From positions 1,388,501 to 1,452,500 of the forward strand of contig NW_026261571.1 in NCBI RefSeq assembly GCF_000165395.2: a stretch of DNA of 64,000 bases. The letters run 5' to 3'. The DNA is from Babesia bovis T2Bo (taxonomy: Eukaryota > Apicomplexa > Aconoidasida > Piroplasmida > Babesiidae). Shown piece after piece: positions 21,228-33,937 of the stretch (position 1 is its first letter; every line of letters starts with the position of its first letter). The position numbers and the translations under genes are program-made. The notes below the pieces were generated by a model that worked only from the letters and a program-made list of their open reading frames with translations, searched no databases and was not told the DNA's origin.

Positions 21228-24200
21228 ATGAATTCTTTAACCATGGATCGCTGTTTTACTCTTGGCATTTGTGCCATGGCCAACAAGGTCCAGAGTGCAC
21301 CAATGCGTTCTATTTTGCGTTATTTGAAAGCAGCAGGCGACTTTGAAATAATCATTTTCCCCGAAGAGGTTGGTTGTTTTCCAGTAGTAACTACATTAAT
21401 GTAGACAATATTACACCGCCCGGTAACGGAATGGCCTATAGTTGAGTGTCTCATCGCATTTTATTCCACTCACTTCCCGTTGGAGAAAGTAGGTGTGAAA
21501 ATTTATTTTATAATGCTCAACAGGCCATTGAATATGTTAAGAGGTACAAACCTATTGTGTTGAACGATGTTGAGAAGCAGCGTATATTTCGTTCTCGCTT
21601 AGATGTCTACCGTGAATTACAGGCTTGTCATGTTCCTCATCCAAATTATGTAGTTGTTGACCATTTATCTGTAAAGGAGGGAAAGGCTACATTTGAGGAG
21701 CACATAGATTACATCGTATATAACAATGTTAAGATAAACAAGCCTTTTATTGAGAAATCCCTTGACGCTGATGATCATGACAATTGGATTTATTATCCGA
21801 GTAACACGGGAGGTGGATGCAAGAAGCTGTTTCGTAAGATTCAGGATAGGAGTTCACGTTACTGTGCTGACGTTCAATCAGTAAGGCGCGACTCTACGTA
21901 CATATATGAGGAATTCATGTCTACATTTGGAACAGACATTAAGGTATATACCGTTGGTTGTATGTTTGCACACGCCGAGGCAAGGAAGTCACCAACTCTT
22001 GATGGGAAGGTGGACCGTAACACAGAGGGAAAGGAAGTAAGATTCCCTGTTATATTGAGTGCTAAGGAAAAAGCTATTGCATATCGTATTGTTGAACATT
22101 TCGGTCAGGCTGTTTGTGGTTTCGATATACTGCGTACTATTAACGGTCCTTACGTTTGCGATATAAATGGCTGGTCCTTCGTCAAGAACAGTAGGCATCA
22201 CATGGACTTGAGCCAGATCATCCGCATAATGTTTTTACTCAAGCTGCAACTTAAATATAATATAACACTGGGTAATGTAATACCTGCTCGCATTGTTACT
22301 AAGGAGACTGCTGAAGCACTGAAGAAGACGTTTGCAGACATTGAACATCAGGGTGATAAGGCCCGGTCACGTGAAGAGCTATGTTCTGTTGTTGTTGTGA
22401 TGCGTCATGCAGATCGTAAGCCCAAACAGAAGTTAAAGATACTGACATCTCATCCACTCATCATGGAATACTTTGAGGGCAATCCTAAGAAGCAGATAAA
22501 CCTGAAGTCTCCTGAGGCAATGGCGAAGTTTATTGAGGTGAATAAAATAATTGTCCAGGAACTTGAGGAGGAGTTCGATTCCTTTGTTCTAGGTGCTAGC
22601 ACTACTGACAATGGACTTGATATGCATGATAGTCCTGAATTTCGTGAATTAGGTGAACGTCTATCATTGCACAAGGAGTTGCAGCAGGTGCTCGACTTTT
22701 CTGATGAGTTCTCTAGCATCAACCATAAGATTCAATTAAAGGCGAAATTTGATGGTGCCAACCAAATTAAAAAAGTATTATTGGTCGCTAAATGGGGAGG
22801 TGAACTAACTTGCGTTGGTGAATGCCAGGCTGAAGACCTTGGTCGTCGATTTCGCCAATCGTTGTATCCCACCGATTGTACCGGCCTAATTCGATTACAC
22901 AGCACTTATCGTCATGATTTTAAGATATTCACGTCCATTGAAGGTCGATGTCAGCTTACTAGCGCTGCTTTCACAAAGGGTATGCTAGATCTGGAGGGTG
23001 AATTAACCCCGATATTGGTTGCAATGACAATTCGTGACAAGAAAGCGCAGCTTCTATTGGATGATAATGTAGAGGTCAAGGAGCGCAATGAGTGTAAGGA
23101 ACGTCTGGGTCACATTATGGAGAATTGGGAAGATCGTGCCAAGGTGGATGAACTGCTGTCAGAGATGGACGCGGACCAGGCAAAGTTCTATCGTCGTATT
23201 GTTGAGCAGTTGAACATAAAAAATTCTGAGATACATCGCCTTAACGATCTTTTAAAGGATTTCATGAACGCTATTGAGCATGAAATGACTAAGTGGATGT
23301 ACCTATATTCCGTTGACGAATATGCCACTACGGTTCTTGATATATTACAGGAGATGAAATCTCGTTGGAAATGTTTGCTTGGTAAATTGTTTAAGAAACG
23401 TAACAACCTATTCCAGTATACAGCCATTGCGGACATCGTGGATAATCTACGTTATGACTTAATTCATCACCACACATACCTGGGCAGTGGCATAGACAAG
23501 GCCTTTGAGATATACAACATAGTAGAGCCGTTATCAGCCATATTGTCTCCGTGTGAATATGGTGTTACTCCTCATGAGCGATTGACCATTGGTACCAAGG
23601 TTGCTGGTAAGCTACTTGGGAAGATTGTGCACGACGTTACTCTCCACAAAAACGCGTGCGACGATGCCAATAAATCGTTGGATCAGCAGCGTAGCCGAGA
23701 CGAGTTGTACGCTAAATTGGTTGAGCAGAGTTTCATTGGCCACAGACATGATGGTAGTTTAAGTCGTGCCCTTGATCGTTATTACGGTAGCGATATAAAC
23801 ACAGACGGCGACTCGTGGAACGATGGTTTGAGCACTGCCGGTAGTGTCGAACTGAATGGAACTGATCCATTGGAAAAAATATCGCTTATCGCATCGACAT
23901 CTGCCAGTGCTGCTTCTGTTGCTGCCAATAGTTTGGCTGTTACGTCTGTTGGCATCAGCGGCGCTGTTAAACCCTGTGACATGATGTATATTGGTGGCAT
24001 AAAACCTAATGAGATGAATCGCCTTAATGCACCCACAGAGATGCAGGAAATTTGGGATTTGTTATCAAGTGGTTCTGAATTAAGCGAGCCCATAGAAATC
24101 AATTCCAACGTTGCGTGGTCGCTGTCTAAGGAGAGCAGTAAAAAATGCAGGGAGGACGGCTACCAAAGTAGCAGTTCAAGTGGTGACGATGGTGACATGG

Positions 24201-25147
24201 TTCGTCAGGAGTACACAGAGGCTCGTAATATGAGCATCCACATGTCGCATCGTATGGTACGTTCTCGTTATTACGTAACATCGGCATCTATATTATTTTC
24301 ATTGTTAAACTTTTTGAAATACGCTCATTACTTGGACGATAACCCGGAAACCTCTAAGCCACTGGTGCATTACAGTACCCGTGACTTGCATTATTTATCG
24401 CATGTTGTACTTCGTGTATGGTGGAGTTTTAATTCTGACAATAAACCGGTTTACCGATTAGAGATAATGGTTAGTCCCGGTGCTAAGGACGGTTTCGGAC
24501 AGAATTACGAGATTTTAGCGGAGAATGCAAAATCTCAGAAGCACAAGTACCGTAGGCACATATCAAGGTTTAATCTTGACTACGTTCGTGGTCAAGTGTT
24601 TTGTAAGCATTGCGGTGATTTAATAGATCCTGATTTTGTCAGATCTCAGTTTTTGGAGAACATTCGCGTTAAATCCATCAACGGTTCCGGCGTACGTCGT
24701 GCGGTATCTACAACTAACTTACCGTCGCGTGCTAAGGAGGACGAAAACGTCGATAATCTTAAAATGGGTTGGATATCTGCTGGTGGCAACGTAGATCGTG
24801 ATGATGTTCAGAAGAAAGCATCTCGATGGTATCGTTGTCAGCGTTGTGCAGGCAATATTACTGATCTGCCTGAGGAGTGTCTATCACGCCAGGTGAGCCA
24901 GAATCATGAAACAGTAGACGTAGGCGACTCACCCTGTGCCGTTTGGAGCAGTTCGTGTTCTCCAGATGCTGCATTTTCACCCGCTAGGGAGTTAAGTATC
25001 GGTTCCACCATACAGGGTCGTCCAAGTAGTGCCGTACCGCCCTATTGTGAACTAAGTCGTCTGATGATCATCAATTACAATTGTGATATAAACCGTTTCG
25101 AGCAATTAGTAATGAAGGTAGGTTTACAGGCCGTTGGGATAAGATAA
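21228..25147 (+). CDS. PPIP5K: PPIP5K/VIP1: diphosphoinositol pentakisphosphate kinase
   Basis: Bifunctional inositol pyrophosphate kinase-phosphatase family. Exons 21228-21368, 21405-21488 and 21524-25147 (introns 36 and 35 nt), ~1282 residues. N-terminal pre-ATP-grasp: [48 protein letters not shown]. The ATP-grasp kinase follows ([37 protein letters not shown]). The histidine-phosphatase domain starts at [12 protein letters not shown]. The later motif that in animal PPIP5Ks reads SESH.HSL is SASILFSL here, so the second catalytic-site His is missing. The C-terminus adds two Cys pairs (CKHC ~24602, CQRC ~24838) of possible zinc-binding type. The start could also be 21243. A short extra 3' exon is possible. 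Confidence 0.9.
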
Positions 25148-25343
25148 TAGTATACAAAACGTTTCCTTCTGGTTAATAGTAATTCAGGCATCTAAGCTAA
25201 TGGAGTGATGTACAAAGATATAAAATATTAAATGTCAGATACAATCTGCAATTTAGTTCTAGGCTTTTTTATGTTTAGATGTGTATTCAGCAACAACTTT
25301 GGGTGCATTTTCGTGGTTAGACGGCGCAATACCAATCTGCATA

Positions 25344-26947
25344 TTATGGATCAACAATAGTAAGGCTTACCATTGGCGATTCTCCACCGTAGTATACGGT
25401 GTAATAGTGTGGCATGAATGCCATGCTACCAAGTAGGTATCCTTCGCCTCCTGCGACGTCGACGTTAATTTGCATAAATGCTGGTCGACAAACTCCTTCA
25501 GATTCATAGGTATACTGCTCGGGTGTCAATTTAGCTTGTACTCCATTTGAAAAGGTGTATTTTATGGTTGGCAGTGCTGCGTATACTCTGTTCATATTTT
25601 CAGCGTTGCACTCATAGAAAGGGTATTCCTCCAGGAGTGTATTGATAGCGGCATGTGGCATACTATTAAAAGCTGTACCTGTGTCGAATACTGCATATGA
25701 TTGCTTATCACAGCATACTTTACGTTTGCCAACGAATACTTCTTCAAGTTCGACCTGCCAATAATAGCCTGGTACCACAGGCATCATTTGCATTGGACCC
25801 TTATGTAATCGTTCATCTGCACCACCAACGAGGAAAGCAGATCCAACTCCATTGCGTGAATAATAGAAGCTGAATATAGGTTCCGCGCCCACAACTTTCA
25901 TATATCTCTGGTACAGCGGTTCCGAGTTCATGACCATAAGGTCCTTGAATCCTAATCCAATCATTCCGTTAAAAGGAGTTTCCTGCGTAAATATATCTAC
26001 ATTCTGCCCATTACTTACTGTTAGTATATCATTGGTTGATTTATCGGGGATATCACGCATCATGGCGAAGAGTTGTCCCTTAACAGTGAATCCACCAATG
26101 GTGAAATCATCGTATCCGAGGGTACCTAATACCACTCCAGACACAAAACGGGCGCGTACGATTGAATCTGCCGCCTCTAGAGGTTTGAAGGTTTTAGACC
26201 TTGCAGGATCGTATTTGATAGCTTCCATGCAACCCGCTGATGTACATTCTGGGTGTATTGCCCATACATTGGTACTTCCGGTATCGAGTATTGGTAGGAA
26301 CTTCTGACCTGGTTTGCCTATGTATGCCTCGACTACAAACGTGGTATGCCTAAGTGAAGCGAAATCCAGACATGCATTTGCTGGTACCCTTGGAAAAGCA
26401 GTTTCCTGACGAGTTACCGTAACAGGGATTTCATCCTTTTCCGATGTATTATTATCCATTGCTGCAAGTTGTTCTAGAGATTGTTTACGAATGCGTTCTT
26501 CATGACGCCTTTTCGTCTCCATATCAACACCCATGGATCCATTGGGTCCCCTACCAGGAAAAACTGTGGCGACCTTGCCAGATTTTGTCTTTGAAATATT
26601 ATCCTTGTGTTGCTTTACTACAGATGACTTTGGCGGAAGACTAATTGTATTGCCAATTTGCATGAACGCTCCGGGTGTATTGTTATTTTGCATAGGTATC
26701 ATAGGTAGTACGATCTATTTAGCGATGAATACGTTTAACAGTATACACATCGTGTATATCCAAAGCTTACCTTTGGTTTTGGGCCTTTGTAAACATCTAT
26801 CTTGTGACTTGGACAATCCTTTAGGCTCCCCGAGGGTGTCTTGCCAATGGGCGCAGCATCGACTACCGACAGAACCCATGCTGGATAACATATTTTAGAG
26901 ATGCAAGCCTGCCATACAATGGCGGCTATCAAAGTTGCGATAACCAT
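25344..26947 (-). CDS. Pepsin-family aspartic protease (ASP3/plasmepsin IX-X-like)
   Basis: A1-family protease with both catalytic motifs: DTGSTNVW (~residue 200) and DTGTAFNS (~400). Two exons, 26771-26947 and 25344-26714 (56-nt intron), give 515 residues. Exon 1 encodes a signal peptide or anchor (MVIATLIAAIVWQACISKIC). Exon 2 starts with a basic pro-region of ~100 residues, then the two-lobed catalytic domain with flap-region residues and paired cysteines. The long N-terminal extension and secretory signal suit an organelle maturase of the ASP3/plasmepsin IX-X group, which processes invasion and egress proteins. Assignment to that subgroup is inference. It converges with PPIP5K. Confidence 0.85.
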
Positions 26948-27173
26948 TGTTATCCCTCGTAAGGTAACAATGGTTTTGTGTAAGCTATCTATTCATCATC
27001 GCACCCCTTAGCACTTGCATTGCATAAACATGGGCTGTCTACTGCGTTATAATTGCTACATAGTGATATATTTGAACCACTACATTATTATTTATTAAAT
27101 TTGAAATGCGATGTGGCTTATGGCGCTTTTACATCCCTATATGGATTGGTGGTGTGTAGCTCCATAACCACTT

Positions 27174-27909
27174 TTAAACTTGCGTTCTGAGGTGAATTTT
27201 GAAACTTCCGTATATCGTTTCTGTATCCAGTGCCATTTGACGTAGTTCATTCTCTTGTAGTTTATCGTATGCTGCCATACCTTTTAGTTGTGTATCCCAT
27301 TTGCCAAGTTTCTCTATAGCACTGCCCACTACATTATTTTCGTTACACTCATCCATTGTCTTGTCTAGACAACTAAGTGACGTTACTAGGTCGTGAATCA
27401 AGGGGTATATCTGTGCATTTCTATCACAAATGGATTTGAAACATACTTCCTCCACACTGTTGCAACCTAGTTTTAGTGCATCCACCAGTGTGATGAATTG
27501 TTCACTCAGTTCGAACATGAGATATGCCTACCATATTATACATCATATTTATTTTACTTACATCATTGCTTTTATTCTTCTGTATGTTGTTATTCTGTAT
27601 ACCGGGAGTCCCCTTTCTCAAGCGATTCAATGCCAATGGACATTTTACGTTATATTCCTATATCATTTCATATAACGTGATATAATATACCTTTGCAAGT
27701 GCTTCAAATACGTTTGGCGTAGCTTCTTCTAGAATTTGGCATAACGAAAGTAATTCATTACACTCTTCAGCATACTCCTTCTCTGTGACGTATCCAGATA
27801 TAAAAGAATCCTCTAGATGTTCCAGTGCCTGTAGCAGAGAGTACACATTTGCTAATCGATCTACATTAAGCTCATTCAGTGTCTCAGATTGCCCCGTTAA
27901 CTCTGTCAT
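27174..27909 (-). CDS. VPS28: VPS28: ESCRT-I subunit
   Basis: Homologue of VPS28, the ESCRT-I subunit that links to ESCRT-II in multivesicular-body sorting. Three exons, 27691-27909, 27562-27657 and 27174-27527 (introns 33 and 34 nt), give 222 residues. The N-terminal core is YSLLQALEHLEDSFISGYVT; the short middle exon supplies KEYNVKCPLALNRLRKGTP, matching the family's FR..CPLA.ERI segment; the C-terminal four-helix domain ends LQENELRQMALDTETIYGSF. The middle exon was found only through the family match and phase. Confidence 0.88.
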
Positions 27910-28432
27910 CTTGTTATAGTAAATATAACGCGTTGATACAACGGAAGTTAATTATGCGATAAATGTATCTACTGTGACAATCCACAGTACATTGATTAAA
28001 TATATTAAACCGCTAGTGGTTCCATATTTTAGCTAGTGTTTTGTATGCTAGTACAACCTAAATTGGGGTAGTCAACTTGCGATACATATGAGGCTCCAAT
28101 CACGTATATGATCTGTATCTAGTGATCCAAAACATCATTTAACAATAATATATACTATTTCTTATGTACAAAATAAGCTAAAATGGTTCAATGTCCTAAA
28201 ATATGTAATGTGCGAATCTTCTGATGTGTGTCTAAAAACGTGATTCATATAAAACCGCACAACATTAAGAAGGATCCAATATGTATTACCATATTGTCGT
28301 TTCATGAGAGACAACGTTTTGGCTAATACTGTTGATATATTTATAAATACACACCCTACACACTTATGGATTGGGTGATGTTGTGAGGGTGTAATCCATT
28401 GTTGTACACATTGGATTTATTACGTTCACATA
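27910..28432. other. Divergent intergenic region
   Basis: AT-rich spacer between the VPS28 and secreted lectin-like protein starts; it should contain both promoters. No specific element identified. Confidence 0.55.
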
Positions 28433-29820
28433 ATGATGGGCGTATTAAATCTGTTATTTGCAATATGGTTCTCTTTTTGTCGAAATGTGTACGCTAATGA
28501 GGTTGATAGGCATCATAACGGTGTCTCTAAGCCCGTAGAGGTACACACACACTCTGTTGATAAAGTGTCAAAACATTCCGTAAAACATGGCAAACGATCG
28601 CATGACAAGCACAGGGGTGGTAATAAATCTGGAATACTGGCACAAAACGTATCGCTATTGGAGGCAGGGCCATCAACAGTAAACGACATCGCAGCCCATG
28701 AATCGGGAAATAAACAAGGTGTGCTTGGTACAAGCACAGGAGCTATTAGTACAACCGTTAATACGGGTGCAGAATTGCCTGTATCGCCAAATACAGTACC
28801 ATCCAACTCTGCAGCTACGACACCTGCACCAAGTATAGAATCTCCTAACACCGCGACACCTAATGGCAATTTGTCTGCTAGTGGAACCGTATCTCAGGAT
28901 AATCAAAAACCATCAAACTCCAAGGGATTTGCGTGCACATACCTGTAGGTTTTATGTGTTAATATTAACGGATATCAGATGGTTCCTGTATGACGGTTGT
29001 GATGACACTACTTCCAATAACGACACGGTGACCGCTCCACAAAACAACGGAACATCTAATACAAACGATGACGATCTGTCCACGCCACCGGTTATATCCA
29101 ATACTTGTACTATATATGGTACTACAATAATTTCCTTGAGGTAGGCTTCCTCACTAGACATCAATATGTATCACAGCGACTTTAAGGATGCTGAGGAAGG
29201 TGGTTGGATTATGATCAGTGACTCGAATACACCGAAGATAACGCACAACAAACAGGTTAATCTTGACAAGCCAGCTCAGCTGCCCCTTAAGGCTACCTTA
29301 TGCAATGCCGCTAATTACGAGGCTACAATCAAACTCGTAAGTTGTTTGTACATCCTGATATAAAATGCCAGGGCGTGGACAGTATCGGTGGCTTCATTAT
29401 TCGAGGTTCTGAACAAGACTTTGTTGTGTTCGAAATGAACACCTTGTCAAAAACTGCTACACTCAAAAGTGTAAACGGCGCTTATCAAGATATAATCACT
29501 GAGGTGTCTTGTGTAGGTATTCAATATAGAAGTGACATCCATTGCAGGACCAAATCAATAGCCAATTTGTCCAAAAAGTGCAAATCAATGACAGTGGTTA
29601 CAAGGGGTTAGTGCATAGGTATACGTACCAATGATATACAGGCAAATTGAAATACTCATCGATGGGCGTAAGATCATGAATGTAACCCGTATGCCATACA
29701 AGACAAGTGGATTCTTCGGTAATTTACATGTTACATGTTCACACACATTACACAGGATTGTACATATCACAGGGCAATGCTACATTTGGAGATATTTCAG
29801 TTGTTCCCATGAACTCATGA
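28433..29820 (+). CDS. Secreted protein with low-complexity region and lectin-like (LamG/ConA-fold) domain
   Basis: Seven exons: 28433-28944, 28979-29140, 29177-29336, 29372-29503, 29548-29606, 29642-29718 and 29756-29820 (introns 34, 36, 35, 44, 35 and 37 nt), 388 residues. A signal peptide (MMGVLNLLFAIWFSFCRNVYA) precedes a His/Lys-rich stretch and a Thr/Ser/Pro/Asn-rich region to ~residue 215. The C-terminal ~160 residues look like a beta-sandwich of the LamG/concanavalin type: GGFIIRGSEQDFVVFEM, GQIEILIDGRKIMNV and SGFFGLYISQGNATFGDISV. No membrane anchor follows. A secreted or surface glycan- or protein-binding role is possible. The exact family is unrecognised and the domain call is by pattern only. 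A shorter read-through exists if the last introns are retained. Confidence 0.7.
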
Positions 29821-29974
29821 AACATACGCATAATATTATTCACTACACTTACGTATGTTAGTGATATCACCACACGGGTGTACATTCACTCCGTTTTTAT
29901 GCATTAGCGTTGTTAAACCATTTTCCTTTTGCCAGGTGTCATTCTTATATCGACTGTTAAACTTCAATATTAAT

Positions 29975-31484
<1,510 letters not shown>

Positions 31485-31723
31485 TATTTTACCGAATAAA
31501 GGCAATATTCGGCCGTAACGGATGTCACACTATATTAAAACATACCGGGAAAATGAAGCAGTATTTTTACAACCAAGTTTTTGTTATATGTTCTCGTCTT
31601 TTAAAGCGATGAAATGGGAGCAGAATAATTCGTTCTTTAAAAAATCATCGTCTCAAAATCAAACAAACCTTCTTCTATTAATTCTTGATATACTAGATCT
31701 TTATATGCATCAAGTTTTTGAAA

Positions 31724-33883
31724 TTAACAGTTTGTTATAGCCACTAGTTCAGTATCGTGGCGCACACGTTTTGTATGCTTTAGGGAGTTTAAAACAGCAA
31801 GTACATCCTCGTCATGTACTCCTAGTGTGGAAAGTGCACGAATCTGTGTTTATAATATCACTTCACTAGACCACCTACTATTGCCGTTATATGGGTGTAT
31901 GACAACCGATCAAGTATCAGGATGTTGCGCTTAATGAGCCCGAGAATGGCATGTGCGCTTTGTGGCACGCCGGCATCACCCAGCGATTCGATGACCTTGG
32001 CCATTGAAAAGGCTGTGAACGATACCGCTGGGTCAGCAATGCGATGCGATATACCCTCTAAAATCTCGCGAGTCAGTGATGTCAGCACTGAGTCCTGGCT
32101 GCTTGAAGCCATTTCCAATCGATAGATCTTGGAAAATGCTACTGCGATGTTTGCGATTTCATCAGGTTCATAGGATCCAATATTGCTTAGACAGCCCTGG
32201 CGATGTTATCACGTGGACTTAATGACCAACCTTAGCTAAATAACGATAAAGCGTCTTGCAGTGGAATATGTTACCCTTTACCAAGGAGTATACCAATGAT
32301 ACGTATGTAGTTGGCTGCGGCACGTCTACGGAGTTAGATATAACGCCATCGGATGACTCCAGATTGTCGAATAACTCCTCCAATCGGTGACAGAATTTAT
32401 TAGTTGTAGCTTCGTCACGCAGCTCACCCTTGGTGTATGCGTGCAAGACCATGGATAAACCTTGCCAATTGTATGATTCCAAGTGCTGATCAATTATTTA
32501 ACGAATCGTTAAGCCTACCTTTGTACATGTCCGCCATATGAACTCGCGGTTACTTGATCGGTATCCTAGCTTATTGAATGCATGGATCATCATAGCTATC
32601 TGCCGACCGTCATATTGATCAATGGCAAAAACAAATGTTTCATCTAGTACCTGAAGTAATGTTTCATGGAATATACAGGACATTGCGAAGGCATTAGACA
32701 CAACGCACACGTGCCTATTGGTCAAATTCCTACGCTGTACTACAATTTCGTCGCCAAGGCTGCTAAACAGCTCGACGTACCCAACGTCGTACGCACTGCC
32801 GAATTTGGAAAATGCGTTGCAGAGTGACACTAAGGTGTCTACGCTGTATGATGGGCATGACTCCAATATCCTATCTCGCAGAAAGTCGAATAACACCTTG
32901 TCAAGCAACCCTTTCCGAGAAAAGCCGTTAGCTATGAAGTGCACCACTTCCTCTGTCCACTCGTTAACTAAATCCTCAGACAACCGTTCTTCTACGACGT
33001 TGTTTTTTATACAAACTAATAGATCACTGACATCTGAATTTAACCTGGATATGGCATTTGTTAACCTCGATAAAGTACTAAGTTTGAATTTGTCGATGTT
33101 TACCTTTATCAATGCAATTAAGCGACGTAATAACCTATTAGTGTCACTTATATTGCTTATCCATAAAGATGAAGGTCCACTTGAGAGACCATCCCCAAGG
33201 GTCACAACCGCCGATACGCTAGCATAAGGACTAAATAACTGCCCCCTATGTAATATACGCTCAATCAGTGCCTTTTGAAGAACGTAGTTGCGATATTCAA
33301 GCTTAGAGAAACATCTTAGTAATATACCACACTCCGCAGCAAGCAAGGTACCAAGATGCTCGTTTATATGCTCCGCCACTGTTATCATATATTGACTTCG
33401 TTCAATCTGGAGGTTCCTGGGAAATTATAACAGATACATTGCAACTTACCTATCACGCGACTTTGAGTTAGCGCAGTGCCGGAGTACCGTTGAAATCAAG
33501 TAGTCCCTAGGGTCACTACTATAGCGCTGCGTTGCCTCCGCAAACGGTTCCGGCATATGAGATAGACGTTCACGCATTACGTGCTCACCGCACTCCTGCC
33601 AATCGTCAACCATGTCAAAAGGAACTCTGTCAACTATCTGGGAGCACTATACAGATTCTGTGATCAGAATTACCTGATTTTGTACAGAGCGCTCATGTGA
33701 AGTACTGGGACGACAAAGTTCACCAAAAGTCATACCGCCTCGACGGCGGTACCTAACAGAAGAGTATCCATACCGCCCTTGTAGCGCTCCATGGCAATAT
33801 GCGACGCTACGGCGCGTTAGGAATCCATGAAGGATTCCTAACGCGCGCCGGTCAGACATCCACTGCATCAAGCAGTTATTCAT
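31724..33883 (-). CDS. Helical-repeat protein of the apicomplexan RAP/HPR type (putative organelle RNA-binding)
   Basis: Six exons: 33674-33883, 33450-33637, 32519-33416, 32231-32485, 31879-32196 and 31724-31843 (introns 36, 33, 33, 34 and 35 nt), ~662 residues from ATG 33883. The N-terminus is Arg/Tyr-rich with few acidic residues, as in a mitochondrial presequence. The body is a string of ~37-residue paired helices with recurring patterns such as DTLVSLCNAFSKFG, HVCVVSNAFAMSC, QIAMMIHAFNKLGYR and NWQGLSMVLHAYTKG, typical of heptatricopeptide/FASTK-like organelle RNA-binding proteins. No clear C-terminal RAP domain was seen. The ATG lies 54 bp beyond the beta-COP stop on the same strand. Exon 1 contains a perfect inverted repeat. 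Confidence 0.75.
33812..33846. repeat. Perfect 15-bp inverted repeat with 5-nt loop, inside a coding exon
   Basis: Left arm 33812-33826 (GCGCGTTAGGAATCC) is the exact reverse complement of right arm 33832-33846, separated by ATGAA. It lies in the first exon of the helical-repeat protein gene. The arms are G+C-richer than the surroundings. Confidence 0.95.
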
Positions 33884-33937
33884 ATAAACTAATATACTGA
33901 CATAATTATTATTAGACTTCAATTGCGATTTTTCGCG

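Noticed and set aside
25930..26307. 125-codon plus-strand frame opposite the aspartic protease
   Set aside because: Shadow of a strongly supported coding exon on the other strand.
28513..28906. Minus-strand frames opposite the low-complexity region of the secreted protein
   Set aside because: Arise from Thr/Ser/Ala-biased codons on the coding strand.
29604..29861. Alternative read-through ends for the secreted lectin-like gene
   Set aside because: Retaining the introns breaks the beta-strand pattern; the fully spliced frame gives a coherent C-terminus ending at 29820.
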